NCBI GenBank assembly: GCA_022829145.1
Contig: CM040744.1
Coordinates: forward strand, 13,030,218 to 13,094,217
Reading direction: 5' to 3'
Source: Albula goreensis
Lineage: Eukaryota > Chordata > Actinopteri > Albuliformes > Albulidae
Length of the DNA: 64,000 nucleotides
Shown here: positions 22,737 to 35,878 of the stretch, one piece after another
How positions within the stretch are numbered: position 1 is the stretch's first letter
How the letters are laid out: every line of letters starts with the position of its first letter
Made by a program: the position numbers and the translations under genes
The notes under the pieces: generated by a model
Database searches by the model: none
Told to the model about the DNA's origin: nothing
Seen by the model: the letters and a program-made list of their open reading frames with translations, nothing else

Positions 22737-24379
22737 GCCACAGGCAACCTCTTGCACAGATGCCATGCAGTTGGTCCATGTGTGTTGGTTCAGTTCAGTT
22801 GCACACACACAGCTCCAGGCAACTGGTGAACTGGTGCAGACGTCTGTCAGCATCCCACCAGTGAGCACAGATACAAATACCAAACAAGTGATTGCCAGAG
22901 CCATAGAGAGTGAGGCAAACAAATGCAGAACACATGGATATGTCCACATTTCAACTGAAAAGATGCTCTTTACCTATGACAACATGATAAAAACATTTCA
23001 CTGGGAATATTTGAAAGCAAAAAAATATAGACTTATACTAAGGAAATCTATCTGGTAAGAAAGACAGAAAAAACTTTCACATGCTTTCTAAACCAATGGT
23101 TGATTTTGCGTGATATCAAGCATATAAATAAATTAATCTTGTCTAATTAAATGTGTAATATTCTGTCACAACCAAGTTGTCAAATGTCATTTTTAATACC
23201 ATTTCATATCATACAGACTGGTTTAATTAATATTTAATTGAGTGTATATGATTTATTGAAACAGTTAGTGTTTTATCTTGGCACCTGTACATAGTTACAT
23301 TTCTATATTGCACAGTACCAATGTGTAATCATTTAGAACTAAAAAAGACTCTCTGAGACCCAGGGAGATGCACAGGATCACCCGTGTGTTGCATCGTTGC
23401 CTGTACTTTTCTACTCACACTCCTGAGTGTGCACTCCCCTCTGATTGGCCCCAAGGCCCAGGGTGAAATGCCTTAGCCAATGAGGGAAAGAGAAGCTAAC
23501 GTGCCTGTACTGAGGAAAATCAATGGGGCAACTGAAAAAAAGTAAACCTAATGGAGACACAAATCATGGCTCACAGAAGGGTGAACTAGCAGTGAGCCCC
23601 ATCCCCTCATCTGAGGCCCCCTGTTTGGGTAAAGGATTGGTAATGGCTACCAGGAAGCCCAGGGACTATTACTCATTCCAGACTAATCCTGGTCTTAGTG
23701 GGAGGTGGGAGAATTACGAGACCCCACAAGGGCAGCAGATAGCACCACACATGCAGCCAAGCCAAAAAAAAATCGTTGTGAGGCTGATACTGGAATGCGA
23801 ATAACCCCCCAAATAAACAAACAGTCCTTAAAAAAGCTCCCCACTGGCTAGTTTAATGGGACACCACACCCCCACCTTCCCATTGGTTGGCCTGTTTGTC
23901 TATCACCATTCCAGACCTCGAGGCGGGGGACAGTACTTGAAGAATCGCTTCACTTGTCATTGGCCACAGGTTTTTTCATCCCCCTTGGCCCAGACATGGC
24001 ACCTGACTGTGGTATGGATCCGGACAGTCATTGTCAAACACAGGTGACAATGTAGGTGGGTACACAGAAAGGGTAACTTCTGGAGGGGATGGATTTTTTG
24101 CTCTGTTACTGCCCCCTAAAGCTTTCCTATAGCAATTAATGTGTTGTTTAGTGAAGTGTATTATACAGTGGCACTCTTTAGCCTAAGTTCATGTTTTTGG
24201 TGCGGTGGGGGTGAATGATTGGGTGGAATGATTGGCTAGCAAAGAAAAATAAGTAGGGACTACTGCGCTTGAGGGATATGATTTATAATTTCATTTCATT
24301 AAATTCAATAAGAAATCAGTATTCATTTTTTTCCCAATTGAATTGGCAATTACAAAAAGCTGTTTCTCAAGAAGACCAC

Positions 24380-24860
24380 TGAACAGGTGGTTGTATTCTA
24401 CACACACATCCTTGATTTGAGTTCAAAGGACGCATGGCCACATCGGCCTGCAAAAGCAGAGACACTGTGGACGCACCTTGTCAAGCAGCATTGTTGCGCT
24501 GTCCTGCATTTTAGTCACTGGACGCTAATGATATTGATGCTTCTGCTGAGAGGAGACCAGGTCAAGGATGCCGAAGCTGGGTGTCAAAGAGAGCAGGAGA
24601 AAGAGAAAAGATTAGATGGCTAATTACATTTTTTATGGCTTAGCCTGGTGGCGTAAAAAGACTCTTCGACACTCCACGGTCTATGAGAACAATGCGGGAA
24701 ACCATTCCGCTAACATTAGCCGGTGTCAGTCATGCCACTGGAAAGGTACCTTAGGGACATAGATAAGGCTCTGCCGGGAGACTGCACATGATTATCAGAC
24801 AAAGGAAACTAGAGGTGACCACAGAGACAGGGGAGCCATCATATCAAAAAGAAGTGATCT
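24380..24860. promoter_or_regulatory. Candidate conserved noncoding block
   Basis: Balanced, CpG-bearing sequence with TAATTA (24621-24626) and a CDX/HOX-like TTTATGG (24632-24638) close together, in AT-rich surroundings. No frame spans the block. The enhancer role is inferred from motif content. Confidence 0.4.
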
Positions 24861-27829
24861 GCAGATCACTCCAACACAATGTTTTACATGATGTGTAAAC
24901 TAACCTGCCAGTCAAATTAATCAGTTAAAAGAAGTTATACTGAGGATCATCATGAAAAAATAAACAGTATGACTGCTTTGGAGATAAAACTTTCACTAGT
25001 CATTGCATTTTGTATAGCAAATTGAATGCAATGTCAGAACTTTAGAATGCTAAATAAAACATATAGCTCCAGCTAACATTTTTTTATATATTCCTTCCCA
25101 TATGTCCTTATCATTGCATTGCTGCAATGCAGAATTAATATTACTACATTTGAAATGTTATGCATGTTCAGGAGTAGCTAGATAAGTGACATCACTGGAT
25201 AACGCTACATGGTGACTTACTTTGTTGTTCTTTACTGCAATACCAGCTGGTTCTAAACCCATGGGACGTCCGTGAATGATAGTTACATCTGATAATGTAT
25301 TATGATTTTCATTGAAGAACCTGTCATGACACATCAGAATACTATAATAGCCCGCCACTTATTTGCAAATATAAAAATAGCCTTCAGAGAGAGATCGATG
25401 TCATGCAGTGAAAACTTAAATGCAAGCTACATTTTTATACTGCTGCCCAGAGACTGTGTTGTTTTTTAAATTCATTGCTTATAATACATATTATGTATTT
25501 GAGGTTTTCCATTTGTTGCACAAAACAACCTGCCAAAGACTGACTGAGTAGAATGTGCATTGCAAGGCCATTTTTGTTTGGGCCACTGGCAAAACTAATC
25601 ACTTATTCAAATCCTTTATTTTCAGGACTCCATCACCTCACCATAATTTTCTCCTGGTGGAGACTAAACATATATTCCAGTCCAAAAAGTCATAGCAAAA
25701 TAATAATTCACCAACAAGGCAATATTTACCGTTCATAAATCTCTGTTTACACTGCAGTTATCGCCAAAGGACAAAGAGGAAAATTACTAATAATGATTGG
25801 TTTCAGAAAATGCGATGCTTTTATGTAAATGTCTAGACCCGAAATATGACCTGGAAACAAAAGACTGCTTAGCAGTAACTATTAAGCAGTGCATTAGCAG
25901 ATTAATTAAACAGAACTCCTCTTTAATAAACAGGCTGCGCTGAAGTTGTCATAGCAACTGGACAGAGAAGGCTGGGAAATAAATGATAAAAAGAGACACA
26001 TAGCAAAATCTGTACATTCATATGCATAATAAATTCAGTGGTCCAAGAACCCCGTGCTTTTTGGCTCTCTTTATTGATTTTAGTCTCCATTACCTTCTTT
26101 GTATCAAAGACTATGTGGTGCCATGTTTTTTCCTTCAAAGTCCCTATGCTATTCTTACTTCTTCTTTTTCTCCTTAAATTTTCAAAAATTCCAATCCATT
26201 TTAGCCTCCCTCGAATAGCTAAATAAAACAAGCACAGATTATTTCTGAAAGGTTACCTTGGGAATTTAATTTAATCGTGTGGTTCAATGATAATGGGTTC
26301 ATCAATCTGTATTATAACGCTGACAGCACGTCATCAAAACAAGCAGCAATCACATTTAGGCTGTGACTACACTTACCCTGTACTGACCACATCAAACTTG
26401 AAATCTGTGTAATACTGAAAGTATATGTTTCACTGATAATCTGAGATTTTACATAGCAGAACTAGACAAGATAACATACCTCATTTGATAGCGACACAAT
26501 ATGTGGTGAGATGATATTATATTGGCTCCTTTGTATTGTGTGTGAGAATATTGGAAACAAAATATTGGGTTGATCTTTCCAATAGGAATCTTGCTTTTAC
26601 TCTTAGAATCCTCCTGTAGAAAATATCTATTAAAAGAAAAATGATCAGTGACACATTTAACTTGTTTTTGTGAAAGGTCTCACACGACAACTATAACAGT
26701 TATGCCCAATCAATTATCTCTTCCTGCTCCTTAATACAAATGGTTTTACAAAATGTGCATTCAAAATCACAACATGCTGCATCCACAACATGACATTCAT
26801 TTTAATTTAATGGAAAACATTTTATTAGTTTGCAATCTTTAATATGAGAGCCACATTCACAAAGACACAATATAACAATGGGAGACCATACTAATGGTTC
26901 TGTGTAGAATACTGAATGTACAACGTTATTCATTTCTTCACAAGACACATAGCTCTAGCAATGATGGAATTCAGTCCTCACATACTGCAGGAGTAAACAT
27001 ATGGCCATAAATCAGTTTAGTATCGCTGTGTTACAATTTAATACTTTTGAGCATAATGTTTGATATGGTTGCACTGTTTGTACTGACAAGCCTGAGAGGA
27101 GTTATTTGTTATTCCAGTAGGAACAAAATCTGACAATTTTAAGTGAGAAAAAATCATGACCAAAATTTTTGGTTGAAATGTTATATTCTGGCTCATGGAA
27201 CCACTTCTCTGACATTTAGTAGAGACAGTAGTCACCTCTTGCATAAACACAATTTCACCTGCTTTCTTGTTTTTTGAAGACTAGCTGTTGATGTGAATAC
27301 AGCACTGGACTTGCACTGGGTTTTTTCTGTAAAACAGATTTCTTGTTTATTATGACTTCAAAGTGGAGATAGACTGAAATAGGTTAATTAGACTGAAGAG
27401 GTATACAAGAGTATATTTAATTTATATATGCATGAGGTACTGTATGTTTGTCCATCTTTCATAGATTTTCTGTGGTATTTCTGTAAAGCAGAATGGTAAG
27501 ATAATTTCAAAGAGACCAGTCTTTTCATTTGAACCTGGGATGTTTCATTATAATATTTAGAAAGCAGAAAGGACTTTGAGGAGTACATTTGCATGAAAAA
27601 TAGATGGAATGGAACATCTTACATGTTAACTCTCTCTACTCCAGTAAAAATGTTCCCTTTGAGATTTTTAGCAGATTTTCTTCAGTGTCTGCTGCTCTGA
27701 CATTCCACAAAATTAGGACCAGAATGCCAAATACATTTCAGAGTTTGTGATCAGCAAGACAATGAAAGCCCTTTGGCAGAAAAAAGGCATTTGTATTGAA
27801 TTTGGATACATTGAAAGCAATTAGGCTCT

Positions 27830-28020
27830 TGGAAATGCAATTGCTGGTCACGTAATCTGGTGAGGCACATGACTTCCACACATTTGTAACCCATTAGGGG
27901 AGAATAACGCCTGTCTGGGGTTGAGCAGTGAAGGATTGATCATCGTAGCTCTGAGTGGGCTAATGGACTGGATAGAGCCTCTGTGAATGAAACCACCCCC
28001 CACCACATGGAGATACAAAT
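27830..28020. promoter_or_regulatory. Candidate conserved noncoding block
   Basis: A non-repetitive, balanced-composition segment between AT-rich flanks. It has no open frame of note and no recognised repeat family. Listed as possible regulatory DNA on texture alone. Confidence 0.25.
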
Positions 28021-29139
28021 ATAAAGACTGGACACAACAGTGGAAAAAAGGTAAAGAAACATAATGGTCTTGGTACTGGGTATTGATCAGCATTGAAATT
28101 TACTAGAAGGAATGCTTTGTTTTTTTATGTTTATTCATATTGATTGCATCATTTTTCCAGACAAGAGACATTCCTATGCATTTAGAAATGGTGCCACTTT
28201 TCCCAGTTTTAAAGGAAATACTGTATTGATAATGCTAAATATTATTTACATGGGTGGCCATTTTGGTCCATGGTCTGTGCGCTGCATTCTATAAAGAAAA
28301 AGAGAGCACTATAAATGGTAAAAGTACACAAGTGCCAAATTAATAAGGTTCAGAACAGAATGTTGTATGCAACATTGAATGTCACTCAAGAAAAAAAACA
28401 ATATGGTTTCACATTCTCAATTATCTTGAAAATCAATACTTTTCCTGCAGTTTCTCACAACTTTTGACTACTTTGAAAAGCAAACCTTGACAATTTCCAG
28501 TAATAAAAATATAACAGTGAATACATGTGGCTCACTTTATGGATTTTGTTGATTAAAAAACCTGATTTTGTTCACATAAGTGGCTTCTATTTCAGGCCAC
28601 ATTAAATCCCAACCAAATGAAATAGAAGCACTACTCACATATTGATCTGAACATTAAAGGATCATTATGGCTTTGAATTTATAACATCCGAGTGATTAGT
28701 TGACATATAAGAGGGTCATGCTTCTCAAAGTGGAAAAATCAGATATAAAAAAAGCCCCAAGTGGTTTCCATGTATTAGAGCTCAATGGAAAACCTTTAGT
28801 GGGATAAAACAGACCTGAGGCCATTAGATTGACATTATGATGCATTTTTCAGCTGAACATGATACTCTTTTTCAATGTATTCCACATAGACTAAATAGCT
28901 GAATATTTTATGAAATATTCTGCAATTTAGTGACTGTATAAAAATTGAACATTATGTTGTAGTGGAAGTATAATTTTCAGAAGAATAAGTTGTAAAACAG
29001 ACTTTTAGTCCACATAATATGCTAATTCTACATGCACAGCAGCTTATCTCAATGATGTCAGCTATGTGAAGCATCTTGGTATGAGGTTTGATTAATGCAT
29101 CACACATAAACAAGCTATCGCCTTTAGCAGTCAGTTCAT

Positions 29140-29335
29140 CTGAAGCAAGCAACGCATGTCCTGGAGGACAGCAAGGTCTGCTGTCTGATGCTGTTAATCA
29201 GCGCTTAATTGCTCAATTAAAGTAGTTGATTGCTCACCTAACCTGGTTTCTAAGGCCTAACTCAGCTGCTGATTTTGAGGTGAAAACAAAAATCAGTGGA
29301 TTGTGACACTTCTGGACCAGGATCGGAGACCCCTG
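29140..29335 (-). mobile_element. hAT-like nonautonomous element, decayed
   Basis: On the minus strand the element begins CAGGGGTCTCCGATCCTGG and ends with a CTGCTGTCCTCCAGG-type segment that mirrors it: the plus-strand left end reads GTCCTGGAGGACAGCAAGG. The middle has the alternating TTAATTGCTCAATTAA and GGTTAGG pattern seen in short fish elements that start CAGGGGTCTCCAA. The left (plus-strand) terminus is degenerate, and I find no convincing 8-bp target duplication, so the element is old. Confidence 0.6.
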
Positions 29336-30479
29336 TTTTGAAAGGGGGAGGTCAAGGGCAGTCATTCTTATCTTATTTCGTGAATGTAGGTTATTCTTGT
29401 AGCCAAACACTGAAACATCATATTCAACTTATCAGCAGTCATGATCTTTAAACACAAGTTTGACTGGTTTAATGAAGTGTTACAGCTGAAGACTGCATCC
29501 ATGCCAGCTTTTCTTGGATAAAACTGGACACTCCTGGGTTTGGCTATGTGCTAGTTAGTAGATGCCCAAAAAATACATAGATGATTGTGGTTGTAGATCT
29601 ATTTCTGAGCATCTCAGTCAGCATGTCTAATGATACAGTTTGTAAAATAACCTGAAACCATGTAAAATGTTTTCCTATTATAAGCTATTGCTTTTTATAG
29701 TCATTTTATGATATGTTGCTTTCATGGTGCTGATTAAAAACATCTCCTCATGACACCGAACATTGCATTGAATAAGGTTCTTGTGGCCAAGGTTCAGTGA
29801 TTAAAAAAGAGTTCCCATCCATGTTACAAATGGTGAAAAGAGCTGGTGAGACACACATAGGAGAGGTGTAGAAATTACAGTCCTTTTATTTGACAAATGT
29901 GCTGGACCAGTTTTTTATTGTTCTGTAATATAATTAGGATCAGCCATTGGAAGCTGATTGTATTCAGGATGATAATGTTTGGCTTTGTGCACTTTATATG
30001 AACTCATTGTTAATCATAGATAAAATCACTTTTAAAAATTGCGATAATGATTTTTATGTTTAAAAATTTCCTTTTTTTATAATTAAAAAGCTATGATCAC
30101 TTCTCAATAATAAAAAGTATTACCATATCCAAATTAAATTAAAATTACCTAATGAAAAGCCAAAAGGTAATACAACCATAATTAAATAAAAGGAACTGGG
30201 CACAGATAGGTGATCCTTATTAAAACAGGAAAGCTTGTAAATCAGTTTTCCTGTGTTTGTCCCGCTTTGACTGCAATTGTCAACCAAATATCAATGGCCT
30301 TTGAGTTTGCTCTACTGCAGTCGCTAAAACATTCTGCAATGAGAAAAAAAAGAATATTGAGGTGTGGACAAAAGTGCTATTGATTTGTATAAGGGGTTTT
30401 TTTTTTTTCTTGTCTAAGGTAAGATTTATTGCACTTTCAACACAAGAAGCATGAGGAAAAAAAAGAGTCAGGTAGTAGG

Positions 30480-30900
30480 CTGAAATGGATTTTCAACTAG
30501 GCCCGAAACCTTTCAAACAGCACCGATGCTGAATGCCTGTTAGCCGTTGCCATGCCAACCCCCACCAGAAGAACCATTCGTCTGAGCGTGGATCGCAGAG
30601 AAAGCTTCGCCCAGATGCCTTCAACAATTTACTCTGAACAAAGATTTTTTTGGAGGTCTGTCATGCTTTTTAGGAGATAAAAATCAGAAAACAGGAGACA
30701 TGTGGCTTCCTCTCCATCAGATAAAGAACCTGCCAGTTCCTGTGACCAACGGGCCCACGTTGTTGGCCATTGGTGGATTTGTGTGAAATATTTATGTGTG
30801 ATGTCTACATGTCAAACATGGTCTGTATACTGCGCAGCTGACAGTCATAGGCATCTGGCTGACAGCACAGGGAAGGGAGAAACTTTCTGAATTATTGATC
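30480..30900. promoter_or_regulatory. Candidate conserved noncoding block with RFX-like X-box
   Basis: GTTGCCATGCCAAC at 30546-30559 differs at one base from the palindromic RFX X-box GTTGCCATGGCAAC. The surrounding 400 bp are balanced in composition with scattered CpGs (for example near 30580-30612) and no long open frame except a random 62-codon one. X-boxes bind RFX factors in ciliary and neural gene control. Whether this one is used is unknown. Confidence 0.45.
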
Positions 30901-31594
30901 ATATGAATCAACACCCAGGGAACACTGGCTCTTTCTAAGGGGAGAAATGCTGTTTTCTGTCATTTGCATCTTGGGTTAGGTACTGTGACCTTGGGATAAA
31001 AACAAAACCAAGTCAAAACCCATAATCATCAGTATTTCAGTATTTCTCTACCATTTCATAGTAAGTATAAAAAAGCAGCTCCATTAAACTGTCGCAATAT
31101 ATATTTTTTATGACAATGCACATGATGCTATGTATTACCATTTATTATAGTCATGGATCCTACAGAAAACCAACCTAAAAAATGATAATCATAATTTAAT
31201 CATTTTTAAACATGAGTCTAGTGAGTATGAAACATTAAAATATGTGAAACACCAGACTGCTAACCATAGGAATGTTCAAATAAAAATTGTCATATCGAGA
31301 CATATTACCCCCTTTTTATATTTCATACTGTAAACATGAAAATAACAAAATATAGAAAACCTGAATTGTATGCCAGACAAATTAACATGTAAGGTTCTGG
31401 ATTTTTAACAATATAAAATGCAAGAGCTGTTGTGTGCCAGAAGGTCTGTTGTGTTAATAGATAGTTTACAATAAGGTGTACCATACATAACTGCCAAATT
31501 ATTTCCAATATACCTGTCCTCATTTTGTACAGGAATTGGTCATCATTTGTGTGTATATGTGTTAGAAAGACAGAAAGAGAAGGATTGTTTACAA

Positions 31595-31596
<2 letters not shown>

Positions 31597-31640
<44 letters not shown>
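31597..31640. repeat. (TTA)n microsatellite
   Basis: About 14 uninterrupted TTA units. They give poly-Tyr or poly-Asn frames, which are artefacts. Confidence 0.97.
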
Positions 31641-31959
31641 TCCCACATGTCATACTCAGTAAGAAATGTTCCAACATATTCCAGCTAGAACTGACAAAGT
31701 ATTATCATCATTCTTTATTGTTTTCCACTGCACATTTGTATTGGACAATATTTGATTCCAGAGTGACCAAGGTAATTCACCAAAAACATGACACAGAGGG
31801 GGACTAGAAGGTGAAATGATTTGTTATTTACACAGCTTACATAGTGAGTATTGATGTGAACAGGTCTTGAGGGGGAAAATGACAGACTTTTGATATCTGT
31901 GACATTGGGTATCCCAGAATGCATTCCTGCTTGATGCCATTAGATCAGAGGCACAACCT

Positions 31960-32540
31960 CGATTTTGTTTTAACTTAGATCAGATGCTCTGGCTTGACAA
32001 CTTGTGACGTGCTCTCCACCCCAGCACACAAAGATTAGTGGGAGGCTTTGGAGTGCTATCAGTGTTAATGGTGGGCCCAGGGAATGGGAAAAACCAATAA
32101 AATGTGGGGGGGTCCACTTCAGATTTAATGGGGTCCTCTGAAGGATGAAGCACTTCCTGGTGCTTTGATGACGGGTTATTGTGCAGAGAGCGGGCCAGAA
32201 ATACTTGCCACCTGATTCCGCCTGTACTCCCTTCACTCATCATCAAAACAAGACCAGGGACATATCTTTTATCAGGTTTTTTTATGTATACGCCCAAGGT
32301 AATGCTTCTGGGAAGTAGCCAGAGGCTGGTTTCTGAGAGCACTGGACGTGTTCTGAATCGCATCAACAAATTTATTAGCTAACCATCTTTCAAATTAGCT
32401 GAATGTCCTTCAGTTTGGCTCAGGCCCCTGAGGTAAAACCAGCTGCCTTTTATTAACTCTCAGTTTTCTCCTCATCCTCCGCTAAATCGCCTGCTGTATC
32501 TCCAGAGGGCGTAAAGGTTTACTACTCCATGTCACAGGTA
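31960..32540. promoter_or_regulatory. Candidate conserved noncoding block
   Basis: A long balanced, non-repetitive segment. Two overlapping minus-strand frames (88 and 129 codons) cross it but show no motif, and they overlap in different frames, as random frames in GC-richer DNA do. Its texture fits conserved noncoding DNA. Confidence 0.35.
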
Positions 32541-33459
32541 CTCCATCTACTGCTGAAATAAGGCTCCAGTATATCTTGGTTGTAAACTGCAACCATAATA
32601 TATTACCAGGTATATTAAATATTACAAATATTTTGCACATTCAGAGTCTGACCGTGTGGTCCAGCATGGTGGACACATTTGTATAATTTCCTGAAACTAA
32701 AAAAAAAGGGGAAAAGAAAGAAACTACTGTGCAACTACTTTTGCAGCAGTTAGCGTTGCAACAGGAGTCAGCTGAAATTTTGCCCTATATTGGCGACCGT
32801 TCACTTACATTCATGAGGAGATAGCAAAGGGAACGCATGTAGAACAGACTCCATTTTGACCTGAAGCCAATGGGGACACAAGCATTCAAAACAGCAGTAT
32901 ATGTAAGAAAGGAGACTGCAATAGGGTTGCTCCCTAGGGACAGGGACTTAAGTGGTTGCTTAGTCTGTTTAGGCCTAAAGAAGGCCTTGCTCATTATAGT
33001 TGGGACACAAGAGCACAACAGCAAGTTGAAGCGATCTCATTGCTTTTTTACTATAACACCTTTACAAAGCTGTGGAACAATGCTCCACTGGTTGGGAGAT
33101 TAGTATTATGTACCACTCATGACTTCACTTTGTGATTCTGTGTGAAACTCACTTACAGCAAATTGTTGTTTCACAGCAGTTTCATACCAGTCTATTGATC
33201 TCAAATGCGCTTTGTTAAAAGCATATTGTAAAGAAGCACTTATACCCCACAGACATATTGACTTTTTTGCTACGTGCTTCAGTCATTTCTTGCCTAAAGC
33301 AAAATAACAATTTTTGTTATGTAGTCCTATGGCAAGAGACATTGTAGAATATTGTTAGTTCACATAAGTTTCTCAGCAGAAGATTCTCTATGGGTTAGAT
33401 ATCACACACACAATGTTTCCTCTCTGCTAGTCCTGTTTACATTTCTTTAACACAACAGT

Positions 33460-33800
33460 TTCTAATTACTCTTTGTCCGCTTGGAGGGAGATAAGGGAGA
33501 AAAATATGGTACCTCCCGATATTTATTTGCCTGACTGCCTTATCCTATGTGTTAGTCAACACGTCGTTAAGGAGCTGGAGAAACTAATTAGCTGTTTTTA
33601 CAGTAAGCTGATTAGACGCAAACCTGCATTGTGTTTTGCTATGTGATAAAGGCGAAGACATTCAGGCCTCACTCATGACTCTGAAACTCATTTCCCTTTC
33701 ATTATATCTGAAAAAACAAAACACGGAAAGCTAATCACCCAACGAAAGAATAGTGACAGGTATCAAAGGCTTGGATAGGTTAATCAAGAATCTTCTTTTC
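33460..33800. promoter_or_regulatory. Candidate conserved noncoding block with homeodomain and TCF motifs
   Basis: TAATTA at 33595-33600, a TCF/LEF-like ATCAAAGG at 33762-33769 and a nearby GGTTAATCA lie in a balanced, repeat-free block. No open frame exceeds chance. Among the motif-bearing blocks this is one of the more enhancer-like. Confidence 0.4.
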
Positions 33801-34128
33801 TTCAGTGTTAGGAAGTGACATGGATGTTTAAAATGCATTGTGACTTGTAAGTAAATGTTTAGCAACTATGTTTTATGCATCATGAAAATTCACATGTAAG
33901 CATGTGAATAAAACAGATTTGAGATGGAGTGACTACAAGTTTCTGCTTCTATTAAGGGAAAAATAGTCACTGCAAAAGAAGCGGAGTTCATTTTCACCAG
34001 CCCAACAGAACTTTTGGTAGATTGGTCTTGCACATCTTAACGTGTTTTTGAATATATATTAGCTTACATAAAATGTGTCAATTCAAGGCTTTTAACTTCT
34101 CCTCTGTCAAAAATTGGTTATTCATGGC

Positions 34129-34277
34129 CAGGGGCATAGCTAGACATTCTGGGCACAGGCAGGCTCTCAGTGCCCCTCCACTCTTTATAAAAAGAAATCC
34201 CAGATTTTCATGGGCCCCTTCAAACCCTTGGGCCCTGTATACTTAGTGCCCGTTTTCCCCCTGATGCTACTCCCCTG
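34129..34277. mobile_element. hAT-like MITE, 149 bp
   Basis: The ends are CAGGGGCATAGC and, read inverted from the right, CAGGGGAGTAGC, matching at 10 of 12 positions. Imperfect 8-bp flanks, TTCATGGC (34121-34128) and TTATTTGC (34278-34285), agree at 5 of 8 bases and fit an old hAT target duplication. The inside carries GGGCCC-rich segments, as in the widespread CAGTGGCGTAGC-type vertebrate hAT MITEs. It has no coding capacity, so it would have needed transposase from elsewhere. Confidence 0.75.
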
Positions 34278-35710
34278 TTATTTGCTTCTGATGAAAACAG
34301 AGCCATACTGCCACGTGGTTTATGTGATATTCGCTAACCAACGATATCAACAAAGTTACATCCTTGCGTGTGAAGCATTATCTCAGTGCTTCCCTCTTGC
34401 ACAGTGGTCCTTTGAACGATGAACTTGTCCTCTGGCCTCTGACGGGGATTAGCCAAAGAACCTGTCTAATTTCCACATGGTCTGCCGGGTCACCTCTGTG
34501 GCCGATGTTCATACATTTCACTTTTCACAACTTTGATCTGGGTGGAAAGGTGTCTCCGCTTGCACCCCAACCCACACCCCTCCACCCCACCACCAACCCC
34601 CCACACCCCTTCCTCCCCACCTGCACCCGTGCTTTTTATTGATTTGTTCTCATGCCAAACAAATCAGGTCTTGCATTTATGGGCCCAGGAGGCTCACAGA
34701 CACTTAGAGAGCCCCAGAGACGACAGTTTAGAGCCAAGTTGTCCACAGCGAAAGCAAGAGATAAGGTTTTATTACACCTCCCAAACTTTAAATACTGCCA
34801 GAGCATCATAAAACTAGGAATGCCCCTTTTCTGCCGCAGAGATCTGTTTTTACCGTGTTGCTCAGGTGTTGCCTTAATCCGGCACTAAATATGATTGACT
34901 ACCGATATGTCCACTGAGTTTGCAGAGATGCCTGCTTGAGAAATAGCAGCCATTACAGGCCTAAGCCAAAGGCAGGTCTTCATAAAACACAACAGTAAAA
35001 CATTGTATATAATCACAAGAAAGGGAGGCTTGCTACTGGAGGCCTCACTTAAGTTCCAGTGGTGGCAAGCTTACAATAAAAAAATATCCAACAAATAAAG
35101 CATAAAACATGTCCCCTTCTCTTAAAATGAAAAATGACATATGTAACATTAGCGTTAATGGCATTCTATTTCAGCTAAACAATTTACTTCATTACACCTG
35201 CAAGAAAGATATAAAAGAATATGTGCCTTCATTATCAGTCATTTTGACCCTGGGACACATAGCCAATTTTTTTTTATTTATTTATTTGTCTCAGTCCAGG
35301 CACCTAAATGCTCAGGCCATGTCATGTTTATGCTCATGATCTTAAAGCAGGCCTGTAAGAGTGTAAGGTTGGTTAGATTGAATTTGGATTAAATTAGTTT
35401 GATTGAATAGTACATGCACACTTAAAGAGATTAATTAAATCCCTGACGAAGCTACTTTAATTAACCATTTTTTCATGATTTATATTGCTTGGTTCCACAA
35501 TGGAGTCATGAAATGGCCAATTAAATAGTATATAAACACAAATCATTCTCAAGTTGTTGCACAGGAACATAGGACTATACAGTTTTAGAAAAAAAGGGAA
35601 TATAATCTCTGTTCTTTGAAACTACTCTGAGCAAAAATACACTGTCTGGGAAAAAACATGTAAATGTATGCTTTATAATGACAATCAATGGATATTGGCA
35701 TTATGTAATA
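34278..35710. other. Spacer, no gene seen
   Basis: Balanced sequence to about 34,900 includes a C-rich CCACCCC tract (34563-34632). It then becomes AT-rich. Overlapping open frames at 34364-34888 read through the C-rich tract and have no motif. A TTTA repeat lies near 35274-35287. Confidence 0.55.
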
Positions 35711-35878
35711 CAGGGTTATTCAACTCCAGGTCTGGAGAGCTGCAGTTCCTACACGTAATTGATCCTGATTCCTTGGACCAGGAAGTAAGCAGTTGGGGGA
35801 ATAATTTGGTTTACTTTGTGGCTGAAGCAAAACCTTGCAGACACTGCAGCCTTCCAAGACTGGAGTAGAACAGCTCTG
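35711..35878. mobile_element. hAT-like foldback MITE, 168 bp
   Basis: The left end CAGGGTTATTCAACTCCAG and the inverted right end CAGAGCTGTTCTACTCCAG begin an imperfect terminal inverted repeat of about 42 bp (both continue to a CTGCAGT motif). The flanks ATGTAATA (35703-35710) and GTGTAAGA (35879-35886) match at 6 of 8 bases, as expected for an aged hAT 8-bp duplication. There is no coding capacity. It belongs to the same broad group as the element at 29140-29335. Confidence 0.8.

Larger units (their letters stand above)
22737..29139. other. Spacer, no gene seen
   Basis: No protein-like ORF. A block of moderate GC at 23340-24060 contains several CCAAT/ATTGG motifs (near 23448, 23475, 23882 and 23960) but no frame or repeat family I recognise. 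A short palindrome TGCATTGC-T-GCAATGCA lies at 25115-25131. Blocks at 24380-24860 and 27830-28020 are listed separately. The rest is AT-rich. Confidence 0.6.
29336..34128. other. Spacer, no gene seen
   Basis: No protein-like ORF. It contains a TTA array at 31597-31640 and three candidate regulatory blocks, listed separately. A short frame at 33060-33095 reads KLWNNAPLVGRL, which faintly recalls the C-terminal LWN motif of L2 LINEs, but there is no supporting motif. Confidence 0.6.

Noticed and set aside
22156-23058. Long ORFs (up to 236 codons, both strands) rich in Cys-Val or His-Thr
   Set aside because: They translate the CA-rich array. The same length appears on both strands and in several frames, as expected for a dinucleotide repeat, not a gene.
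23523-23804. 93-codon ORF in a moderate-GC block with CCAAT motifs
   Set aside because: No known motif, no Kozak-like or splice context, and a composition typical of random frames in GC-richer spacer.
33055-33110. KLWNNAPLVGRL frame resembling an L2 LINE C-terminal motif
   Set aside because: Only the LWN core matches. No RT motif or L2 tail lies nearby, so it stays below what I would annotate.
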